NCBI GenBank assembly: GCA_037157565.1
Contig: JAZHRO010000036.1
Span: forward strand, 22,308,501-22,372,500
Origin: Thalassia testudinum
Taxonomy: Eukaryota > Streptophyta > Magnoliopsida > Alismatales > Hydrocharitaceae
Reading direction: 5' to 3'
Length of the DNA stretch: 64,000 nt
Shown: in pieces, positions 58,005-64,000 of the stretch
Layout: each line of letters starts with the position of its first letter
How positions within the stretch are numbered: the stretch's first letter is position 1
Notes under the pieces: generated by a model
Database searches by the model: none
Seen by the model: the letters and a program-made list of their open reading frames with translations, nothing else
Told to the model about the DNA's origin: nothing
Translations under genes and position numbers: made by a program

Positions 58005-59352
58005 CTATTTTTGCATAGCTGCATTCATCTTTTCAATGTCGACCAGAGTCTGAAGGATAAGAGTCATTTGATCTATTTGAGTTGGCCCATATTGATAGGT
58101 AGGGTTGGGCTGAGGCTGAGGCAGCTGATATGGACGAGGAGCTTGTGGACGGGGTTGATATGGTGGTCTTTGATTCTGATTATTTCCCGCCCACATGAAA
58201 TTGGGATGATTCTGCCATCCAGGATTATAGGTATTAGAGAATGGGTTATTCTGGATGGCGTTGAAGTCCTCACAAGTTTGAGGGACCTCAGGAAAGTCAG
58301 AGTATGAGGGTTCAGAGTTCCTCCAACTAGAGTAGGTTAGATTGGAGTTTCCACCTATCCTAAAGTCAGATGGGGGTGGATACGGGTCCATCCCCTGAGA
58401 AGATCGGTGATAGATGTTATGCACAGCTTCCCTCCCAAAAGGCGGCTGTGCAAATGGATTTTGCATAGAGGTGGCTTGCTGCAGATGTCGAGTCAGCTCA
58501 TCCACCTTCTTCTCAGTGATAGAGACCTTGTCCAACCGACTGGCCATCAATTCCAAGTCAACGGATGTGAACAGGCCCTGCGTCTCATGTGCTCCCCTTG
58601 GATTCATCGATGAGTGGCCATTCGTCCGATCGAATAAGCCCATGGAGTCATTATTGATGGAGTTCTCGCACATATTCTCGAGAATCTCTCACACAGTGTG
58701 TTCGTGTTGACCCATGATATTTCCTCGACAGGTTGCATTGACGAATAAGCGGATACTTCACGGAGTCCCTAGTAAAAAGGCTGGACTTGTTCCCATTTAG
58801 GAACTCCGTGATTGGGGCACTTTCGCATGAGGTCCAGGAAATGGTCCCATGCTTCATGAAGTGGCTCTCTAGATTGCTGGGTGAAGTGTGTGATTTGGTG
58901 CCGTAAGGCATTCGTCCGACCAACTGAGAAGAATTTTTCAAAAACTTGGATTGTAGTTCAACCCATGTGTTGATTGGACGCATTTGAGTCTGATACCAGT
59001 GAGCTGCTTTGTCCATGAGAGAGAAGGAGAACATCTTTATGAGAAGAATATCTTGATTTTGGACATCTGACCCGAAGGTCTGGGCCAGATGTTTGAGTTG
59101 TTTGATGTGCTGGAAGGGATCCTCAGAATTAAGCCCATGAAACTTAGGAAAAGCATGAATCATGTTGGGCTTGAGTTCAGAATCAAGACCTCCAGCCGGG
59201 ATTTGGACTTGAGGTTCGATCGCCACTGCAGCGGGATTGTAGTGATCTCACATCATAGGATGCTGTGGTGGGTTTACAAGGGCTTAAAAAAAATCATTAT
59301 GACGCTGAAGTTGGTTCTCAACGTTATTCTCTTCTTCTACTGGCTGTGCCAT
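58005..59352 (-). pseudogene. Tat/Athila-like gag (element C)
   Basis: ATG at 59352 (Met-Ala-Gln-Pro) is followed by two early stops. Open pieces then run 59226-58651 and 58673-58005. The capsid-type block reads FPKFHGLNSEDPFQHIKQ, FSFSLMDKAAHWYQTQ and WVELQSKFLKN, the retrotransposon gag signature of this lineage. The C-terminal part is rich in Gln, Pro and Asn (NPGWQNHPNFMWAGNNQNQRP). A frame change near 58660 joins the two. Confidence 0.85.
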
Positions 59353-59550
59353 GATGATGGAAGAGGGAGAATTTGGTTCAGATGAATCAGAGGAGATGTC
59401 TATGTGGTGGGGTTGCTGCACAAACACAGACGTCGAGGCCTGGCCTCAGCAGGAGTGAATCACTAAAGGAGGCCTCAAGGATGGTCTTAAGGACCTCCTA
59501 CCGAACATACACCGATGGTTTGGATGAGAGTAGAATGTGATGGACCCAAT
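59353..59550 (-). other. Remnant of element C leader
   Basis: About 200 bp upstream of gag with no primer site. It is cut at about 59551 by the start of the SIRE-like LTR fragment, so the 5' LTR of element C is missing from the window. Confidence 0.5.
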
Positions 59551-60410
59551 CTGAAAATCAGACGTCTGATATTGACTTTTAAGACGTCTGTCTGATATTG
59601 ACTTTTAAGACATCTGACTATTTGATCAGACGTCCAGAACATCTAGGCCAGACTTAATAGGTTCTATCAGTTAGAATCAGTCATCCAGACCTTAGTCCAG
59701 ACATCTTAGGAGACGTCTGATGCCTTTGCCAGACATCCAATTAGTGGAACGTTGGCTGCCTTCACAAACTTGAGGAAATGACCGTTAGCCTCATTCAGAT
59801 GTCCATAGAGGACCCCAGATGCCTGATACATGACTGTTTTGCCTCGGCTAACCCAAAATCTCCTTTCAGAGATTTTCTAGTCATTGTACTTCATTGGGAA
59901 TTCATTTCCGCAGAACAATAGGTTTTCAGACGTCCAGACCTAGTGCCAAACGTCCTGTATGTCGTCTGATGAACATACACTAGAACCTTGTTTAGGCCTG
60001 ATTCAAGTCAGGAAGGAAACCCGCCTAGAATCAGATGTCTGACTTAGTTCCCAGACATCTTAAACAGGTTTTCCTGACATCTGATGCCAAGACTAGACGT
60101 CTGATGACCCTGTCAAAATCATGATTAATTCTGACTACGACCTGACTTTCTTTGGATTTGCACCCAACAGCTACGGAAGCCTTCCAAGGCCTTCCAAAGC
60201 CTTCCTAGGGCCTCTATAAATAGAGGAGGATCCCTTGTCTTGTTATATACACCAAATACACACCCAAGACACACCTTGCAAGAATATTTCCACTCTCTTG
60301 TGTTAAAAAGAAGTAGATCAAATAGAAGAAGCTTTAGCTCTACAAGCACTTACTTCACACCTAAGAGCTTCATCCTACCTGTAATTCCCTACTTGGAGGG
60401 GGTGAGATAT
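59551..60410 (+). repeat. SIRE-like copia LTR fragment, plus orientation
   Basis: From 59551 to about 60110 it is the inverse of 61082-61640, with many indels and substitutions. It has about ten AGACGTCT or near-match sites. TATAAATA at 60215-60222 sits in CCTCTATAAATAGAGG and is followed by a leader with CACACCTTGCAAGAATATTTCCACTC, also found inverted at 60985-61065. The 5' start of the LTR (the TGTTGGTGC end) is missing, so it is truncated. Confidence 0.6.
60215..60222 (+). promoter_or_regulatory. TATA box of SIRE-like LTR fragment
   Basis: TATAAATA within a 16-bp inverted repeat CCTCTATAAATAGAGG, so it could be read either way. The leader similarity places the transcript on the plus strand. 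Confidence 0.6.
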
Positions 60411-60984
60411 ACGTGACGTAATATAAGATGCAGAATTAAAATAGATAATCTGACAAAAATAAGCAATCACACAATAGGCACAAGTATTTTTAGGTGGAAA
60501 CCCAAACCGAGTGAAAACCACCACCTAACCCTCTCGAGTTAGGATTTCCCGATCGACCTAGTCGATCAAATCCACTAAACCCAGTCACTTGAAAGAGGGT
60601 GACTGAACCTCAATTACAACCACACTACCTAAATCGAGGGTAGTGTGCCTCAAAACCCCTTCTCTTCAGAAAAAGGATTTTGTCTTGCGAAGGAGATGGG
60701 AATTCGCAAAGCGGATACACAACCAAAGACAATAAAATGTACAATAATCCTATGGAGCCTCAAATATTTAATCTTAGCTTCTATAGGGGTTAGGAAACTT
60801 CCCTTTGGTGGAAGTGCGTCGATGTGACGATGCGGGTGCGTGAACCACGCGGCTGTGCTTTGTCACTCTCATAATTGCAGAGGGAGAGAGGGTGCATAAA
60901 TTGGATGAGGTACTTGGATGTGGAAACAAGCCTTTGAGAGAAAGTGCTTCTTCTACTTCAATTTGGCAGAAAATGAGTGGAAAT
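60411..60984. other. Sequence between two opposed LTR remnants
   Basis: No gene and no recognised motif. It contains GGTGGAAACCCAAACCGAGTGAAAACC-like phrases (60493-60520), probably another repeat. The end of the minus-strand LTR lies somewhere here but could not be fixed. Confidence 0.35.
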
Positions 60985-62028
60985 ATTCTTACAAGGTGTG
61001 TTTTGAGTGGCAAGGGTTCTCTTCTATTTACCAAAGGCAAGGGTTCTATTCTTACAAGGTGTGTTTTGACAGGGTAATCAGACATATGGTCCTGGCATCA
61101 GACATTTGGAAAACCTATTTAAGACGTCTGGGAACTAAGTCAGACGTCTGATTTTAGGTGGGTTTCCTTCCTGACTTGAATCAGACCGAAACACGATTCT
61201 AGTGTATGTCCATCAGACGACACACAGGATGTCTGGCACTAGGTCCAGACGTCTGGAAACCTATTGTTATGCGGAAATGGATTCCCAAGGGAGTACAACA
61301 GCTAGAAAATCTCTGATAAGAGATTTTGGGTCAGCCGAGGCAAAACGGTCACATATCAGACGTCTGGGGTCCTCTACGAACGTCTGATACAAGGCTAACA
61401 GTCATTTTCTTAATGTTTACGAAGGCAGCCAATGTTCCACTAAATGGACGTCTAGCAAAGACATCAGTCATCTCCTAAGACGTCAGGACTAAGGTCTGGA
61501 TGACTGATTCTAATAGACAGAACCTACTAATTCCAGCCTAGATGAATTGGAAGTCTCATCAAACAATCAGACATCTTAAAAGTAAATATCAGATGTCTGA
61601 TTTCCAGATTGGATGTCTGATAAGGCTGTTTGAACCCTATTTTTGTTTTCTAAGTTCTTTACAGAAAACCTAAGTATTATAGGGTAGTGCAGGTGTTCCT
61701 TGGACTACTTTAAGGGTTCTTTGAGGCTCTTTAACATAAAATCTAAGGCAAAAAGAAAGAGCAAAACAAAGAAACAAGTTTACATAGAACAAGATAAAAT
61801 GAAATCTATCCTATTCTTCGTCTCCTTCCTTCTTCAAGCTTTCGCTCCTCGCGAAGCTCCTCCACCTTTGTCCAACTCCACCAATTCGCCATGGATGCGA
61901 ACTTGAACTCCATCTAAACACTTGTCTCTATTTGCAATTTGACCTGAAAATGAGAACTCAAATGCAAATGTTAAAAGACGTGTTTTATTATCATCAAAAT
62001 AAATAATCATGGTGCTCTAGCACCAACA
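60985..62028 (-). repeat. 3' LTR of SIRE-like copia element
   Basis: On the minus strand the LTR starts TGTTGGTGCTAGAGCACC at 62028, directly after the polypurine tract. It begins with a GGTGCT/AGCACC hairpin and has a dense AGACGTCT cluster at 61630-61090. The TATA-containing part seen in the plus-orientation copy is missing here, apparently deleted, and a ~45-bp leader segment is repeated (61065-61030 and 61005-60985). The far end is not defined. Confidence 0.65.
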
Positions 62029-62041
62029 ATCTCCCCCTTTT
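62029..62041 (-). other. Polypurine tract of copia element
   Basis: The minus strand reads AAAAGGGGGAGAT immediately before the LTR start, the usual second-strand primer site of SIRE/Maximus elements. Confidence 0.8.
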
Positions 62042-62636
62042 TGATGATGACAAAACCAAAAATAATAATGCATAAAATCCTCCCCCTTTTTAACATTATT
62101 AAAAAGGTTTTTAACAATTTTAAATTTCCTATAGCTCCCCCTTAAGACATGCTCTTCTATAATTGGGTTGAATTTCTTTTAACAAAAATAATGTCCTCCC
62201 CTTTTTTTGTAACAACAAGATAGCTATTATTTTTCTCCCCCTTTCTAAAGGAAATATAGCTAACTAAACAAGATCTCCCCCTTAATGATTGACTCCCCCT
62301 ATCTATATGCTAATGATAAAAAGATAGGGTTAAGGGTTACCTCACCTACCATGGCCGATAGAATGGCCCAAATGGAGGTGGTGGATGTCATATCAGATGG
62401 GGCTTCCATCCATAGCTTGGAGGCTCGAGCATCGACACCGGTCTCCAATCTGGCGGACGACATGAGGCAGGTTGTTCAATTGTTCGTCATCTTGACGGTC
62501 TTCTCGTATTCCTCCTTGGTCTACTCCTTGGACTTCCCAACTCGAGTTGACCATTCTTGAGCTTGTAGGTCCAGTCCTTTATGTTGATATCTTCTTCGAA
62601 ACCTACAAAACAAGATTCCAATTCCTTCTTCGATAT
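62042..62636 (-). other. Copia 3' region between gag and LTR, no pol
   Basis: About 600 bp with repeated CTCCCCCTT blocks on the plus strand (62028-62290), which are AAGGGGGAG on the minus strand. It also has a region near 62350-62560 with a short plus-strand frame of no recognisable family. No protease, integrase or RT trace is present. Confidence 0.6.
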
Positions 62637-64000
62637 CTAAGTGAGCTTGGATCCAGATCTGTTAGTGGGTCTCCTTAATGGAGATCCTTTCTCAATCTTA
62701 GGGCTATGCAAATTTTCTACTTTGTTGATTAATTTGTTGGAATTTTCCCTAAGACATGCGATTTCCTTTTCTATAATATGCATCTTAGTCTTTAAATCAG
62801 AAATTTCTAATTTTAGACTAGCATTTTCTTCAATCAATTTAGTATTTTCATTGATTAAATCTTTATTTTCTAATAACAAGTTATTATCCTTAGGACTAGC
62901 TTCTAGATCTTTGAGTTTTATTTCTAATCTTTCATTTTCACATTTAATAAAACTAAGATTCCTTTTAATATTTTTATTTTCTACCTTAAGTGATTTACTA
63001 AGCTCAAATAATTCATCGAAAGCATCTTGTAAATCGGGATTTACCTCATTGTCGTTGTTGTCGCTATCGATATCACTTCCTATGGTCGTGAAGCCCATGC
63101 AAGCGATTTCTTCTTCAGGGTTCTGCTCTTCTTCTTCCTCTGAGCTCGTGTCATCCCAAGTTGCTTGGAATGCCTTCTTCTTAGACTTCTTCTCATTCTT
63201 GAGAAGTGGGCACTCTGGTCGTAGATGCCCTTTCTCGTTGCAGTGGTAGCAACGTCTCAGGCTTTCCTTCTTCTCTTCTTTCTTTGATTCCCTACAAAAC
63301 TTGGAATAATTTTGAAGTAAAAACTTAAAGTCTTCATCATCGTAACTTACCTCGCTATCTGATGCGATTTTGAATGCGAGGGTCCTTTTCTATTTTGGCT
63401 TCGATGTATCCATCTTTTTCTGCTTCAACTTTGTCTCGCAGGCCATTAGATTGCCTAGGAGAACTTCCATGTTCAGCTCCTCCACCTCGTTCACCTCCTC
63501 GATGGCGATGACCTTTTGCTCCCATTTTGGTACAAGGGAACGGAGTAGTTTTCCTTGAAGCTCCATCTTAATGAAGGTCTTACCTAAAGCTTTTAAATTA
63601 TTTACAATGAGAGTGAACCTAGTGTTCATCTCACTTAGAGATTCGTTAGACTTCATTGAAAAGGACTCAAATTCTTGAGAAAGTAAATTTATTTTAGAAG
63701 TCTTTACCTTAGAGGTACCTTCGTGAGTTACCTCGAGTGTGTGCCAGATCTTGTATGCAGTGGCATATTGCGAGATTCTATTAAACTCTTCCAGGCTCAA
63801 AGCGCAATACAATGAGTTCATTGTTTTTGCATTTAGAGAGAGCTCCCGGATTTGTTGTTGCGAGTAGCCTCCAGCGGGTTTCTCCGGGATGTCAAACAGC
63901 GTTTCGCATTTGGCCCAAATCGTGAAGTCATTGGCTTGCAGCCAAGTCTTCATCCGCAGCCTCAAGTAGGGGTAGTTGTTCCCGTCGAAGAATGGTGGAC
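62637..64000 (-). pseudogene. SIRE/Maximus-like copia gag, partial, one internal stop
   Basis: The minus strand is open from the window edge to TAA at 62637 apart from one TAG at 63390-63392. It begins inside FFDGNNYPYLRLRMKTWLQ, the start of the UBN2-type gag domain. This continues with DIPEKPAGGYSQQQI, NRISQYATAYKIWHTLEVTHEGT and LRSLVPKWEQKVIAIEE. A zinc knuckle CYHCNEKGHLRPEC lies at 63251-63210 (C-X2-C-X4-H-X4-C). An acidic stretch follows, then a long Lys/Glu/Asn/Leu coiled-coil region (about 63040-62700). The gag start lies beyond 64000. Order and motifs are those of SIRE/Maximus gag. Confidence 0.85.
63210..63251 (-). other. CCHC zinc knuckle of copia gag
   Basis: CYHCNEKGHLRPEC: all four metal ligands are present at canonical spacing, followed by basic residues. 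Confidence 0.9.

Noticed and set aside
1..64000. tRNA, rRNA or other stable RNA genes
   Set aside because: Only short primer-site complements of tRNA-Asp and tRNA-Met 3' ends were seen; no cloverleaf or rRNA segments.

Overview
The window is nuclear DNA from a flowering plant and consists almost entirely of nested, decayed transposable elements; I see no intact host gene. The evidence is plant Ty3/gypsy elements of two lineages (Tekay/Del-like with an initiator-Met tRNA primer site, and Tat/Athila-like with an Asp tRNA primer site), a SIRE/Maximus-like Ty1/copia element, a CACTA (En/Spm-type) DNA transposon, and intron-split fragments resembling plant RRP12-like and dihydroxyacetone kinase genes. 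The species cannot be named from the sequence alone.

Left part (1-35080). A CACTA transposon on the minus strand has its right terminus at 35080. Its transposase gene runs 33217->31352 and continues 14168->12402, followed by a TnpA-like gene (about 12345->9960). The transposase gene was split by a Tat-like non-autonomous LTR element, here called family A (14169-31346, target duplication CCCAT). Family A was later split by a Tekay-like element (19783-28663, target duplication GTGTC, two LTRs of exactly 2675 bp). Removing the Tekay insert leaves about 8.29 kb, matching a sister element, family B, at 35653-43877 (8.2 kb). Left of the TnpA-like gene, 7208-9135 holds exon-like fragments of two unrelated host genes, suggesting capture by the CACTA element.

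Positions 1-3780 are an indel-free, roughly 99.5% identical inverted copy of 15199-18978. At 3781 this copy is fused to a truncated Tekay LTR (3781-5603), followed by a fragment of another LTR type (5604-about 7035).

Right part (43878-64000). This is a patchwork of LTR remnants (44059-46965, 46966-48029 with a decayed Asp-tRNA primer site, and 48661-51875 with an internal tandem duplication). Next comes a minus-strand Tat/Athila-like gag-pol (59352->53820) with lost catalytic residues and a partial 3' LTR (52149->51876). Beyond it are two head-to-head SIRE-like LTR remnants (59551-62028) and a minus-strand copia element that goes from gag (64000->62637) to polypurine tract and LTR with no pol.

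Three features stand out. The palindrome AGACGTCT (usually within CAGACGTCTG) is clustered in LTRs of at least three unrelated retrotransposon families. Families A and B share a roughly 650-residue reading frame that I cannot assign to gag, pol or env. Most LTRs start with a short hairpin right at their TG terminus.
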